The notes under the pieces are model-generated. The model did not search any database and was not told the origin of the DNA. It saw only the letters and a program-made list of their open reading frames with translations. Shown here piece by piece: positions 8,889 to 18,056 of a stretch of 64,000 bases of DNA. Position 1 is the first letter of the stretch, and each line of letters begins with the position of its first letter. A program made the translations under genes and the position numbers. The stretch comes from Limnohabitans sp. 2KL-27 (lineage in GTDB: Bacteria > Pseudomonadota > Gammaproteobacteria > Burkholderiales > Burkholderiaceae_C). Location of the stretch: the NCBI RefSeq assembly GCF_001269345.1, contig NZ_CXOP01000002.1:1612853-1676852 (forward strand), given 5' to 3'.

Positions 8889-9304
8889 TTCAGGGCTTCC
8901 AGAACGGTGGCCGGAATCCGGCCCGGTTTCAAAGTGGTGCTGTCGACCCAGCCTAAGCGGATGGTGCCTTCGGCCAGTAAGCAGTCGGTTTGGCCTGGTG
9001 CGCGCAGGTAGGCGCGCTGGGCAATGGTCAGGCTGGCTTTGCCGCCGCTTTGCAGCTCGGCGGTGACGGCCAGGGTGTCATCAAGGCGGGCGGGCGAATG
9101 GTACTTGACCTCGGTTTCGCTGACGACGAACATGCCACCCGAGGCGTCGCGCAACACGTGTTGGCCAAAGCCCAGGGCGCGCAGCCATTCGGTGCGGGCA
9201 CGTTCAAAAAATTTGAGGTAGTTGGCATAAAACACGATGCCGCCCGCGTCGGTGTCTTCCCAATAGATGCGGATGGGGTGTTCAAAAACGCGCTTGTCGC
9301 TCAT
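8885..9304 (-). CDS. ybgC: Tol-Pal system-associated acyl-CoA thioesterase YbgC
   Basis: A 139-residue hotdog-fold thioesterase. The active-site region WEDTDAGGIVFYANYLKFFERARTEW is the 4HBT signature with the catalytic Asp (given here in two overlapping parts: YWEDTDAGGIVFYANY and KFFERARTEW). YbgC hydrolyses short-chain acyl-CoAs or acyl-ACP in the cytoplasm, and is genetically linked to tol-pal in most proteobacteria. The gene overlaps the aminotransferase stop (ATGA) upstream and the tolQ start (ATGA) downstream, so it is embedded in a translationally coupled run. Confidence 0.94.
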   Translation of the reverse strand: MSDKRVFEHPIRIYWEDTDAGGIVFYANYLKFFERARTEWLRALGFGQHVLRDASGGMFVVSETEVKYHSPARLDDTLAVTAELQSGGKASLTIAQRAYLRAPGQTDCLLAEGTIRLGWVDSTTLKPGRIPATVLEALK

Positions 9305-10488
9305 GGCTGCAACCAGGCTTTCAGGCGGGCGATGGCCGTTTGCAGTTCGGTCATCGAGTTGGCGGTGGAAAAGCGCACAAAGCGGGCGGTCTGGTCGGTG
9401 CCAAAGTCGCGTCCGGGCGTGATGGCCACATGGGCGTGCTCCAAAGCGGCAAAGGCAAATTCCCAGCTGTCCTTCAGGCCCAATTTTTGGCAAGCCGCGG
9501 TGCAGTCGGCCCAGGCGTAGAACGCGCCGTCGGGCGCCACAGGCACCTGCAGACCCAGTTCATTCAGGGCTGGGATGAAGTAGTCGCGTCGGGCTTTGAA
9601 TTCGGCACGGCGGCGCTCGTACTCGGCCAGGCTCTCGGGCTCAAAACAGGCCAGTGCTGCAAACTGGGCCACGGTGCTGGCGCAAATGAACAGGTTTTGC
9701 GCCAAGCGCTCCAGCACGGGCGTGAGCTGCTCGGGCACCACCAGCCAGCCCAAACGCCAGCCGGTCATGTTGAAGTATTTGCTGAAGCTGTTGATGCTGA
9801 TGATGTCGTCGCCCATGGCGAGGGCGCTTTGGCCGAACTGCTCGTCGTGGCTCAGGCCCAGATAAATTTCGTCAATCAGGGTGATCCCGCCATGAGAGCG
9901 CACCACGTCAACAATGCGGGCCAATTCGGCCGGATCGATCGACGTGCCCGTGGGGTTGGAGGGCGAGGCCAGCAAGACACCGCGGGTGTGGGGTCCCCAG
10001 GCGGCGGCCACTTTGACGGCGCTCAATTGAAAACGCTCTTCAGCAGTGGTGGGCAGCAGGACCGCATGGCCCTCTGCCGCGCTCACAAAATGGCGGTTAC
10101 AGGGGTAGCTCGGGTCGGGCATGAGAATTTCGTCACCCCGGTCAATCAGCGACAGACAGGCCAATTGCAATGCCGCTGAGGCACCCGCGGTGACCACGAT
10201 GCGGCTGGCGGGCACTTGCACGCCAAAGCGCTCGGCGTACCAGTTGCTGATGGCCTGGCGCAGAACATCCAAGCCCAGCGCTGGGGTGTATTGGGTTTGG
10301 CCAGAGGCGACAACGGCTTGCGCAGCGGCTTGCACGCGGGGCGGAGCGGTGAAATCGGGCTCGCCAATGTTCAAGAAGACCACGGGCCGGTCGGTGTGTG
10401 CGACCTCGCGGGCTTTTTGTGAAGCGGCCTTGGCCACTTCCATGACCCAAAAGGGCTCTATCCGTTCGGCTCGCTCAGAAATGCGCAT
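9301..10488 (-). CDS. Pyridoxal-phosphate-dependent aminotransferase, class I/II
   Basis: A 395-residue fold-type I aminotransferase of the AspC/AlaA-like class. The PLP lysine is in INSFSKYFNMTGWRLGW, the substrate carboxylate Arg lies near the C-terminus (RFVRFSTANS), and the cofactor-binding region includes LASPSNPTGTSI and DEIYLGLSH. It catalyses transamination between an amino acid and a 2-oxo acid; the specific amino acid is not evident. The ATG at 10488 is 19 bases after the nusB stop. Its stop overlaps the ybgC start. Its place between nusB and ybgC has no obvious functional link to either. Confidence 0.9.
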   Translation of the reverse strand: MRISERAERIEPFWVMEVAKAASQKAREVAHTDRPVVFLNIGEPDFTAPPRVQAAAQAVVASGQTQYTPALGLDVLRQAISNWYAERFGVQVPASRIVVTAGASAALQLACLSLIDRGDEILMPDPSYPCNRHFVSAAEGHAVLLPTTAEERFQLSAVKVAAAWGPHTRGVLLASPSNPTGTSIDPAELARIVDVVRSHGGITLIDEIYLGLSHDEQFGQSALAMGDDIISINSFSKYFNMTGWRLGWLVVPEQLTPVLERLAQNLFICASTVAQFAALACFEPESLAEYERRRAEFKARRDYFIPALNELGLQVPVAPDGAFYAWADCTAACQKLGLKDSWEFAFAALEHAHVAITPGRDFGTDQTARFVRFSTANSMTELQTAIARLKAWLQP

Positions 10489-10507
10489 GGTGTCTGGGGT
10501 ATCGGAT

Positions 10508-11029
10508 TTATTTGGCCCGGCCGGATTGGCGGTCGGCTTGCACTTCGGCGCTGCGCAACTCAGGGGCCAAGCCGTTCAGCACGGCGTTCACGTATTTGTG
10601 ACCGTCGGTGCCGCCAAAGTCCTTGGCCAGTTCGATGCACTCGTTGAGCACCACACGCCAAGGCACGTCCAGGCAGTGCTGCATTTCGTAGGCGCCGATC
10701 CACATGATGGCGTGCTCAACGGGGGAAATTTCGGCAAAGTTGCGGTCGAGCTTGGGGCCAATCAAGGCATCCAAGGTAGACGATTGTTCGATGCAACCGT
10801 AAAGCAGGGCATCGTAATGGGCCGAGTCGGCTTTGTGAAAGCCCGACAAGTCGCGGGTGAAGACGTCAATGTCCGAGGCTTCGTTGCGGCCCACAATGTG
10901 TTGGTAAAGCGCTTGCAGGGCAAATTCGCGCGAGCGGCTGCGGGCAGGCTTGGCCGAGGATTTTCGGGTGCCGGCGACAGGTTTTTTGCCTTCTTCCGTG
11001 ATGAGCGTCGTGCTGTTTTGGTCGTTCAT
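10508..11029 (-). CDS. nusB: Transcription antitermination factor NusB
   Basis: A 173-residue NusB, which binds boxA RNA with NusE (S10) in rRNA antitermination complexes. The conserved core begins at [19 protein letters not shown] and ends with [11 protein letters not shown]; the first about 30 residues (Lys/Thr/Ser-rich) are an extension common in betaproteobacteria. The start codon overlaps the ribH stop by one base (TGATG), the classic ribH-nusB coupling seen across proteobacteria. Confidence 0.96.
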   Translation of the reverse strand: MNDQNSTTLITEEGKKPVAGTRKSSAKPARSRSREFALQALYQHIVGRNEASDIDVFTRDLSGFHKADSAHYDALLYGCIEQSSTLDALIGPKLDRNFAEISPVEHAIMWIGAYEMQHCLDVPWRVVLNECIELAKDFGGTDGHKYVNAVLNGLAPELRSAEVQADRQSGRAK

Positions 11030-11526
11030 CAGGCGTTCTCTTCGTCGTCAAACTCTTCGGCCAAATCGGCCGACAGGTCGTCCATGATGCAGGCCATCTC
11101 CACCGCCACGCGCGCCGCATCGCGGCCTTTTTCGGTTTGGCGCGCAATGGCCTGATCGAGGTTTTCTGTGGTCAAGATGGCGTTGGCGATGGGCAGGTTG
11201 TAGTCGAGTGACACCCGGCTCACGCCCGCCCCCGACTCGTTGGCCACCAATTCAAAGTGGTAGGTCTCGCCGCGGATGATGCAACCCAGCGCGATCAAGG
11301 CGTCGTATTCGGCGCGCTCGGCCATGGCCTGCAGGGCCACCGGCACTTCCAGCGCGCCAGGCACCATGACGTGGTCAATGCTGGTCACCCCCAGGGCTTC
11401 GAGTTCTTCGATGCAGGCTTTGGCCAAGGCATTGGTGATGTCTTCGTTGAAACGGGCTTGGACGATGCCAATGTGCAGAAATTGGCCGTCGAGTTCATCG
11501 GCTTGGCCTTTTTGGGCTTCGAACAT
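11029..11526 (-). CDS. ribH: 6,7-dimethyl-8-ribityllumazine synthase
   Basis: A 165-residue lumazine synthase, the penultimate enzyme of riboflavin synthesis. It condenses 5-amino-6-ribitylaminouracil with 3,4-dihydroxy-2-butanone 4-phosphate in a cytoplasmic oligomer. Diagnostic motifs are [12 protein letters not shown] [20 protein letters not shown] and [18 protein letters not shown] (contains the catalytic His). The C-terminus is acidic ([10 protein letters not shown]). The ATG lies only 2 bases after the ribBX stop, and the stop overlaps nusB. Confidence 0.97.
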   Translation of the reverse strand: MFEAQKGQADELDGQFLHIGIVQARFNEDITNALAKACIEELEALGVTSIDHVMVPGALEVPVALQAMAERAEYDALIALGCIIRGETYHFELVANESGAGVSRVSLDYNLPIANAILTTENLDQAIARQTEKGRDAARVAVEMACIMDDLSADLAEEFDDEENA

Positions 11527-11528
11527 GG

Positions 11529-12656
11529 TTATTCCTTGGGGATGTAAGCGGTGATTTCGAGGCCATAACCGGTCATGCTGGGCATGCGCCTTGGCTTGCC
11601 CATGAGCTTCATTTTGTGCACGCCGCATTCACGCAGAATTTGTGCGCCCACGCCGTAGGTGCGCAAGTCCATCTTGCCGCGCTCAGGGGCTTGGGCCGAG
11701 CGGGCGCGCCCTTCAAATTGGGCCAGCAATTGGTCTGCAGACTCGCCGCAGTTGAGCAACACCGCCACGCCGCAGCCTTGGTCGTTGATGTAGCTCAGGC
11801 TGGCGTCCAGGCTCCAGGAGTGCATGGCGCGGTTGACTTCAAGGGCGTCGAGCACCGACAAGGGCTCGTGCACGCGCACGGCCACTTCAGAGTCTGCCGA
11901 CCATTGGCCTTTGACAAGCGCCAGGTGCACGGTTTGGCTGGGTTGGTCGCGAAAGGCGTGGGCCGTGAACTCGCCGTGTGCGGTTTGCAGCGTGCGGCTG
12001 CCAATGCGCTCGACCAGCGATTCGTTGCGGCTGCGGTACTCGATCAGGTCGGCGATGGTGCCGATTTTCAAGCCGTGTTCGGCCGCGAAAATTTGCAGAT
12101 CGGGCAGGCGGGCCATGGTGCCATCGTCTTTCATGATCTCGCAGATCACCGACGAGGGGCTGCAGCCGGCCATGGCGGCCAGGTCGCAACCGGCTTCGGT
12201 GTGGCCTGCGCGCATCAGCACGCCGCCGTCCACCGCTTGGAGCGGGAAGATGTGGCCCGGTTGCACCAAGTCGGTGGCTTGGCTGGCCTTGGCCACGGCC
12301 ACTTGCACGGTCTTGGCGCGGTCGGCGGCCGAGATGCCGGTGGTCACGCCTTCCGCCGCCTCGATCGACACGGTGAAAGCGGTGCTGTAGACGGTGCCGT
12401 TGCGGGCGGCCATGGGCGGCAACTTGAGAAATTCGCAGCGCTCGCGGGTGAGCGTCAGGCAAATCAAGCCCCGGCCAAAGCGGGCCATGAAGTTGATGGC
12501 TTCGGGCGTGACGTGGTCAGACGCCAGCACCAGGTCGCCTTCGTTTTCGCGGTCCTCTTCGTCGACCAGGATCACAATGCGACCGGCTTTCATCTCGGCC
12601 ACGATCTCTTCGACAGGCGAGATCGCCACAGGCGACAGTTTTTCGGGGGCGTTCAT
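11529..12656 (-). CDS. ribBX: 3,4-dihydroxy-2-butanone 4-phosphate synthase with degenerate GTP cyclohydrolase II-like domain (RibBX type)
   Basis: A 375-residue two-domain protein. The N-terminal half (about residues 1-210) is a complete DHBP synthase, which makes the four-carbon unit of riboflavin from ribulose 5-phosphate: it has [23 protein letters not shown] and [12 protein letters not shown]. The C-terminal half aligns with GTP cyclohydrolase II but lacks the zinc-binding cysteines (the usual C...RCDCG stretch reads [15 protein letters not shown]) and the HRQEGRNIGL loop. That is the pattern described for RibBX proteins of Proteobacteria, in which the RibA-like domain has lost cyclohydrolase activity. 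A separate ribA should therefore exist elsewhere. The start overlaps the ribE stop (ATGA). Confidence 0.92.
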   Translation of the reverse strand: MNAPEKLSPVAISPVEEIVAEMKAGRIVILVDEEDRENEGDLVLASDHVTPEAINFMARFGRGLICLTLTRERCEFLKLPPMAARNGTVYSTAFTVSIEAAEGVTTGISAADRAKTVQVAVAKASQATDLVQPGHIFPLQAVDGGVLMRAGHTEAGCDLAAMAGCSPSSVICEIMKDDGTMARLPDLQIFAAEHGLKIGTIADLIEYRSRNESLVERIGSRTLQTAHGEFTAHAFRDQPSQTVHLALVKGQWSADSEVAVRVHEPLSVLDALEVNRAMHSWSLDASLSYINDQGCGVAVLLNCGESADQLLAQFEGRARSAQAPERGKMDLRTYGVGAQILRECGVHKMKLMGKPRRMPSMTGYGLEITAYIPKE

Positions 12657-13291
12657 GCGGTGTCTTTCTGGATCAGGCCTGCGCTGAGCATGCGCTCCAC
12701 GTAGCGGGCCACGGTGTCGATTTCGAGGTTGACCTGGTTGCCGGCTTTGAGGCTGCCAAGTGCGGTGTTGTCCACAGTGTGCGGAATGAGGTTGATGCTG
12801 ATCTCGCAGCCATCGGCCAGATCGGCCACGCGGTTGACGGTGAGGCTGACCCCGTTGACGGTGATGGAGCCTTTGTAAGCGAGGTATTTGGCCAGCACTT
12901 GGGGCGCCAAAACGCGCAACTCCCAACTCTCGCCGATTTGTGCGAAATAGCTGATTTGGCCCACGCCATCGACGTGACCGGACACAATGTGCCCGCCCAG
13001 TCGGTCATGGGCACGCAGGGCTTTTTCGAGGTTGACGGTCCCTTGCTGGTCCAAGCCGCTGGTTTTGTCCAGCGATTCGGCCGAGATGTCGATGGTGAAC
13101 TGGCGGTTCTCGGGGCTGAAGGTGGTGACGGTCATGCAAGCGCCGTTCAAGGCGATGCTGTCGCCCAGGCCCACATCGTCAAGGTACCCGGCAGGGGCCT
13201 CGATGGTGAGGCGCTTGCCATGGTGTAAAGAGCGACCCAGGTCGTGAATGGCGACGATGCGCCCCACGCCGGTGATGATTCCGGTGAACAT
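12653..13291 (-). CDS. ribE: Riboflavin synthase, alpha subunit type
   Basis: A 212-residue riboflavin synthase that dismutates two lumazine molecules into riboflavin. It shows the internal duplication of the family: two lumazine-binding domains start with [12 protein letters not shown] and with [15 protein letters not shown], and each has a NGxS/CxTV signature ([11 protein letters not shown] and [11 protein letters not shown]). The first gene of the ribE-ribBX-ribH-nusB run; ribD is not adjacent. I could not recognise an FMN riboswitch in the 185 bases upstream. Confidence 0.96.
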   Translation of the reverse strand: MFTGIITGVGRIVAIHDLGRSLHHGKRLTIEAPAGYLDDVGLGDSIALNGACMTVTTFSPENRQFTIDISAESLDKTSGLDQQGTVNLEKALRAHDRLGGHIVSGHVDGVGQISYFAQIGESWELRVLAPQVLAKYLAYKGSITVNGVSLTVNRVADLADGCEISINLIPHTVDNTALGSLKAGNQVNLEIDTVARYVERMLSAGLIQKDTA

Positions 13292-13476
13292 AGCCGTGTA
13301 TTTTCGCAGGTAAAGAGGGTGAATCGGATCGGTTGGCAACAAAAAAGCAAAGAGGCTTGCCGCCAGGCGGCCTTCGGGGGCTCAGGGTAAACCAAGGCAC
13401 CAAGGGCCAGGGTGTTTGCCTAGAATGTTGCATTGCAGCAGATTTTTCAATTGCAGTGCCCCATCAGGAGTTTTCA

Positions 13477-14046
13477 TTGCCGGTCAAGCCCCAAGCCAAG
13501 TCAGCCCCAAGCGCCGGCACAAAAGTGCCCGATGTTGTGCGCACCATCAAAAAGTACCCCAACCGGCGCTTGTATGACACGCAAACCTCCACCTATGTGA
13601 CGCTGGCCGAGATCAAGAAGTTGGTCATGGCCGCATCGCCCATGGTGGTGCTGGACGCCAAAACCGGCGAAGACCTGACGCGCTCCATCTTGCTGCAGAT
13701 CATTCTGGAAGAAGAGTCCGCAGGCGTGCCCATGTTCAGCGAGGCGGTCTTGTCCAACATCATCCGTTTTTATGGCCATGCCATGCAGGGCCACATGGGC
13801 TCCTATTTGGAGAGCCATGTTCAGTCCTTCATGGACTGGCAAAGCAAGCTGGGCGAGTCCAGTCCGGCCCTGAGCCCTGAAGTGTGGGCGCAGTTCATGC
13901 AGTGGCAAACACCTTTGATGCAAAACATGTTTTCCGGCCTGGCCAACCCCTCGCAAAGCGTCATGGCGCAAATGCAGGACCAGATGCAAAAGCAAATCCA
14001 GAAGAACACCGAACAACTCTTGGGTGTGATGGGTTTGAGGACTTGA
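13477..14046 (+). CDS. phaR: Polyhydroxyalkanoate synthesis repressor PhaR
   Basis: A 189-residue PhaR, a DNA-binding repressor that also binds polyhydroxybutyrate granules and controls phasin and PHA synthesis genes. The PHB accumulation regulator DNA-binding domain is RTIKKYPNRRLYDTQTSTYV plus TLAEIKKLV (residues about 20-50). Two PHB_acc domains follow, and the C-terminus is rich in Met and Gln (MQDQMQKQIQ). I chose TTG at 13477 because AGGAG sits at 13466-13470 with six-base spacing and the family starts just ahead of the DNA-binding domain. A much longer reading frame upstream looks noncoding. Its presence implies the organism stores PHA. Confidence 0.88.
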   Translation: MPVKPQAKSAPSAGTKVPDVVRTIKKYPNRRLYDTQTSTYVTLAEIKKLVMAASPMVVLDAKTGEDLTRSILLQIILEEESAGVPMFSEAVLSNIIRFYGHAMQGHMGSYLESHVQSFMDWQSKLGESSPALSPEVWAQFMQWQTPLMQNMFSGLANPSQSVMAQMQDQMQKQIQKNTEQLLGVMGLRT

Positions 14047-14103
14047 TCGGCGCTTCTTACCCTTTTGTCACAAGCCGATCGTTTTTGCGGGGACAATGCG
14101 GGG

Positions 14104-15513
14104 ATGAGTGAAATGACCGCCACCGCCCCCTTGTCCGCAAGCCAGCCCGCCCCCAAAGTGGGTTTTGTCAGCCTGGGTTGCCCCAAGGCGCTGACCGATT
14201 CCGAACTGATCCTGACGCAACTGAGCGCCGAGGGCTACCAGACCTCCAAGACTTTTGAGGGCGCTGACCTGGTCATCGTCAACACCTGTGGCTTCATCGA
14301 CGAAGCCATTCAGGAGAGTCTGGACACGATTGCCGAAGCCCTGAATGAGAACGGCAAAGTGATCGTGACCGGTTGCCTGGGAGCCAAAACAGGTGAGGGC
14401 GGCGGCAACATGGTGCGGGAAATGCACCCCAGCGTGCTGGCCGTGACCGGGCCACACGCCACGCAAGAGGTGATGGACGCGGTACACACGCATTTGCCCA
14501 AGCCTCACGACCCCTTTCTCGATCTGGTGCCTGGCGGCTTTGGCGAAGCCGGGCTCAAGCTCACGCCGCGCCACTATGCGTATTTGAAAATCAGCGAAGG
14601 CTGCAACCACCGCTGTACGTTTTGCATCATCCCCTCCATGCGAGGGGACCTGGTGTCTCGCCCGATTGGCGATGTGCTCAAAGAAGCCAAAGCCTTGTTT
14701 GAAGGCGGCGTGAAAGAGCTGCTGGTCATCAGCCAGGACACCTCGGCCTATGGCGTGGATGTGAAATACCGCACGGGCTTTTGGGACGGCAAGCCGGTCA
14801 AAACCCGGATGCTGGAATTGGTACAGACCTTGGGCGAGATGGCCCGAGCGCACGGTGCATGGGTGCGCTTGCACTATGTTTATCCTTACCCGAGTGTGGA
14901 CGACATCATCCCCTTGATGGCCGAAGGACTGGTCTTGCCATATTTGGATGTGCCTTTTCAACACAGCCACCCCGATGTGCTCAAGCGCATGAAGCGGCCG
15001 GCCAGTGGCGAGAAAAACCTCGAGCGCATCCAGCGTTGGCGGGAACTCTGCCCTGAATTGGTGATCCGCAGCACCTTCATCGCGGGTTTCCCAGGGGAGA
15101 CTGAGGAAGAGTTCGAGCACCTGCTGGGGTTTTTACGCGAAGCACAAATCGACCGTGCCGGTTGCTTTGCCTACAGCCCAGTCAAGGGCGCAGCAGCGAA
15201 CGACTTGCCCGGCATGCTGCCCGAAGCGCTGCGCGAAGAGCGCCGTGCCCGCTTCATGGCGGTGGCAGAGGAGGTCTCGATTGCCCGTTTGCACCAACGC
15301 GTGGGCTCGACCATGCAGGTGCTGGTGGACAGCGCTCCGGCCATGGGCCGTCGCGGTGGTGTGGGCCGCAGCTTTGGCGACGCGCCCGAAATCGATGGTG
15401 TGGTGCGTTTGTTGCCACCCGAGAAGATGAGCAAAACCCTCAAGGTGGGCGAATTCACCCGCGCGCGCATCGTCAGCGTGGAAGGCCACGACCTGGTGGG
15501 GGTGCCGGTTTGA
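14104..15513 (+). CDS. rimO: Ribosomal protein S12 methylthiotransferase RimO
   Basis: A 469-residue radical SAM methylthiotransferase that modifies an aspartate of ribosomal protein S12. The N-terminal UPF0004 domain has [14 protein letters not shown] and [10 protein letters not shown], contributing cysteines for the second iron-sulfur cluster. The radical SAM motif is CNHRCTFC (cysteines 167, 171 and 174). A C-terminal TRAM domain ends in GHDLVGVPV. The start at 14104 was chosen by family length; an ATG three codons later is also possible. It follows phaR by 57 bases. Confidence 0.96.
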   Translation: MSEMTATAPLSASQPAPKVGFVSLGCPKALTDSELILTQLSAEGYQTSKTFEGADLVIVNTCGFIDEAIQESLDTIAEALNENGKVIVTGCLGAKTGEGGGNMVREMHPSVLAVTGPHATQEVMDAVHTHLPKPHDPFLDLVPGGFGEAGLKLTPRHYAYLKISEGCNHRCTFCIIPSMRGDLVSRPIGDVLKEAKALFEGGVKELLVISQDTSAYGVDVKYRTGFWDGKPVKTRMLELVQTLGEMARAHGAWVRLHYVYPYPSVDDIIPLMAEGLVLPYLDVPFQHSHPDVLKRMKRPASGEKNLERIQRWRELCPELVIRSTFIAGFPGETEEEFEHLLGFLREAQIDRAGCFAYSPVKGAAANDLPGMLPEALREERRARFMAVAEEVSIARLHQRVGSTMQVLVDSAPAMGRRGGVGRSFGDAPEIDGVVRLLPPEKMSKTLKVGEFTRARIVSVEGHDLVGVPV

Positions 15514-15603
15514 AGATGCATGGTGCGCTGCGGGCCGGCCCTTCAGCGGCCCGGATGCGGTGCGTTTTGCCCAACGTGGACGCCAAGCAGCGTGTTTCAG
15601 ACA

Positions 15604-15636
15604 ACAAAAAAGCCGCTGATCATGAATCAACGGCTT
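15604..15636 (-). terminator. Rho-independent terminator of tRNA-Leu
   Basis: On the minus strand, an 11-bp stem (AAGCCGTTGAT / ATCAGCGGCTT, one G-U pair) with a five-base loop is followed by a run of T. It lies 34 bases downstream of the tRNA 3' end and most likely ends the tRNA transcript. Confidence 0.8.
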
Positions 15637-15669
15637 GTGCTGTAAATAACTTATCTGATTCGATAAGAT

Positions 15670-15754
<85 letters not shown>

Positions 15755-15772
15755 GCCTCAGGAATTAAAGGA

Positions 15773-18049
15773 TTGTATATCAAAAAAGTAGCGCCACCCA
15801 GCGGCTTGCTGGAAGAAATAGAAGGCAGTGTTCAAGGGCACCGCGATGGTCACGGATTCTTGATCCGTGACAACGGCGAGTCGGACATTTACCTGTCGCC
15901 CAATGAAATGCGTGCCGTGTTGCACAAGGACCGCGTTAAGGTGCGCATCGTGCGCCAGGACCGCAAAGGCCGACCCGAGGGCCGCATTGTTGAAATCATC
16001 GAGCGTCCTGAGCAGCCCATCATTGGCCGCTTGCTGCATGAAGGCGGCTTGTGGCTGGTGGCGCCCGAGGACAAGCGCTATGGCCAGGATGTGATGATCC
16101 CCAAAGGTGCCACCAGCACCGCCAAGCCAGGCCAAGTGGTGGTGGTCGAGTTGACCGAGCCGCCCGCCTTGTTCGGACAGCCTGTGGGCCGGGTGAAAGA
16201 GGTGTTGGGCGAAATCGACGACCCGGGCATGGAGATCGAGATCGCTGTGCGCAAGTACAGCGTGCCGCACGAGTTCTCTGCCGAATGCATTGACCAAGCC
16301 AAAGGATTGCCCGACAAAGTGCTGCCCAAGGACCGCAAGGACCGGGTGGATTTGCGCGATGTGCCCTTGGTCACGATCGATGGCGAGGATGCACGTGATT
16401 TTGACGATGCCGTGTATTGCGAGCCAGCCAAGGTGGGGCGTGGCAAAGGCTGGCGTTTATTGGTCGCGATTGCCGACGTGAGCCACTATGTGCAAACGGG
16501 CAGCGCCATCGACATCGACGCCTACGACCGCGCTACCAGTGTGTATTTCCCGCGCCGCGTGATCCCCATGTTGCCGGAAAAGCTGTCCAACGGCCTGTGT
16601 TCGCTCAACCCGGATGTGGACCGTTTGTGCATGGTGTGCGACATGCTGGTCAACGCCAAGGGCGATGTGCATGCCTACCAGTTTTACCCCGCGGTGATGC
16701 ACAGCCATGCTCGCTTTACTTACACCGAAGTCGCGGCCATTTTGGCCAACACCCGTGGACCGGAAGCAGCCAAACGCAAAGCGCGCGTGACCGACCTGAT
16801 GAACCTGCAGGATGTGTACAAGGCTTTGCTGGCTTCGCGGGCTGTGCGGGGTGCGGTGGACTTTGAAACCACTGAAACGCAAATCGTGTGCGACGAGAGC
16901 GGCCGGATCGAAAAAATCGTTCCTCGCGTGCGCAACGAAGCGCACCGCCTCATTGAGGAAGCGATGCTGGCGGCCAACGTCTGCAGCGCCGACTTTATCC
17001 AGCAGGGCAAACACCCAGGCTTGTTCCGGGTGCACGAAGGCCCGACAGCCGAGAAAAAAGACATCCTGCGCAATTACCTCAAGGCCCTGGGTTTGGGCAT
17101 GGGCATCAGCGATGAGCCGCACACCAGCGAGTTTCAGAAAATCGCGCTCGCGACCAAGGACCGCCCGGACGCCCAACAAATCCACACCATGCTGCTGCGC
17201 TCCATGCAGCAGGCCATTTACACGCCGGTCAACAGTGGGCACTTTGGTCTCGCTTACGAGGCCTATACCCACTTCACCAGCCCGATCCGGCGCTACCCGG
17301 ATTTGCTGGTGCACCGGGTCATCAAGGCCATTTTGCTGGACCGCAAATACACGCTGCCAAGCTTGCCCCTGCCCGGCGAGGCGCATGCCAAGCTGAGCAA
17401 GCGGCTGGAGAAAAGCCGTGCAGCCAAGGGCGACGCGCCCGAGTCGTCTGCGCCACGGGTGCGCATGTCGGCGGCCGACCAGCGTGCCTGGGAGGCGGCA
17501 GGGCTGCATTGCAGCGCCAACGAACGCCGCGCCGATGAGGCCAGTCGGGACGTGGAAGCCTGGCTCAAGTGCAAGTACATGCGTGAGCACTTGGGTGAGG
17601 AATACAGCGGTGTGGTGTCGGCAGCCACCAGCTTTGGCATCTTCGTGACTTTGGACACTTTGTATGTCGAGGGGTTGGTCCACATCACCGAGCTGGGCGG
17701 TGAGTATTTCCGCTTTGACGAGTTGCGCCAAGAACTGCGTGGTGAGCGAACGGGCATCCGTTACGCCATTGGCAGCCGGGTCCAGGTGCAGGTCAGTCGG
17801 GTCGATCTGGATGGGCGAAAAATCGATTTCCGCTTGGTGACACCGGGCGAAGATTTGGTGCCACGTGCCATGCGTGACAAAGGCGTGTCAGCCCCTGCAG
17901 AAGGCGGGCGCGACAAGAAGCGTGGCGCGCAGGACCGCCGACAAGCCGACGCTGAGCGCAACCGCTCACCGATCCAAGCCCTCAAGGCTTCGGTGAAAAA
18001 AGCAGCCGCCAAGAAAAAAGGCCCGAGGACCACCAAGCCTCGGCGCTGA
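15773..18049 (+). CDS. rnr: Ribonuclease R
   Basis: A 758-residue 3'-to-5' exoribonuclease of the RNB family that degrades structured RNA and takes part in rRNA and mRNA turnover. The N-terminal cold-shock-like RNA-binding region precedes the RNB catalytic core, with metal ligands in GEDARDFDDAVY (from residue 204) and a conserved HFTSPIRRYPDLLVHR. An S1 domain lies near 605-690 and the tail is strongly basic (KKAAAKKKGPRTTKPRR). The start is uncertain: TTG at 15773 gives the full conserved N-terminus but the AAAGGA motif touches it. There is almost no upstream DNA that is not tRNA gene. Confidence 0.93.
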   Translation: MYIKKVAPPSGLLEEIEGSVQGHRDGHGFLIRDNGESDIYLSPNEMRAVLHKDRVKVRIVRQDRKGRPEGRIVEIIERPEQPIIGRLLHEGGLWLVAPEDKRYGQDVMIPKGATSTAKPGQVVVVELTEPPALFGQPVGRVKEVLGEIDDPGMEIEIAVRKYSVPHEFSAECIDQAKGLPDKVLPKDRKDRVDLRDVPLVTIDGEDARDFDDAVYCEPAKVGRGKGWRLLVAIADVSHYVQTGSAIDIDAYDRATSVYFPRRVIPMLPEKLSNGLCSLNPDVDRLCMVCDMLVNAKGDVHAYQFYPAVMHSHARFTYTEVAAILANTRGPEAAKRKARVTDLMNLQDVYKALLASRAVRGAVDFETTETQIVCDESGRIEKIVPRVRNEAHRLIEEAMLAANVCSADFIQQGKHPGLFRVHEGPTAEKKDILRNYLKALGLGMGISDEPHTSEFQKIALATKDRPDAQQIHTMLLRSMQQAIYTPVNSGHFGLAYEAYTHFTSPIRRYPDLLVHRVIKAILLDRKYTLPSLPLPGEAHAKLSKRLEKSRAAKGDAPESSAPRVRMSAADQRAWEAAGLHCSANERRADEASRDVEAWLKCKYMREHLGEEYSGVVSAATSFGIFVTLDTLYVEGLVHITELGGEYFRFDELRQELRGERTGIRYAIGSRVQVQVSRVDLDGRKIDFRLVTPGEDLVPRAMRDKGVSAPAEGGRDKKRGAQDRRQADAERNRSPIQALKASVKKAAAKKKGPRTTKPRR

Positions 18050-18056
18050 AGACCGT

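Noticed and set aside
13292-13476. Possible FMN riboswitch upstream of ribE
   Set aside because: One short stretch on the plus strand (TTCGGGGGCTCAGGGTAAA) recalls the start of the RFN element, but it is on the wrong strand for ribE and the other conserved helices are absent.
15529-15553. CGGGCCG / CGGCCCG inverted repeat after rimO as a terminator
   Set aside because: It forms a stem with a nine-base loop but lacks a U-run; could be chance in GC-rich DNA.
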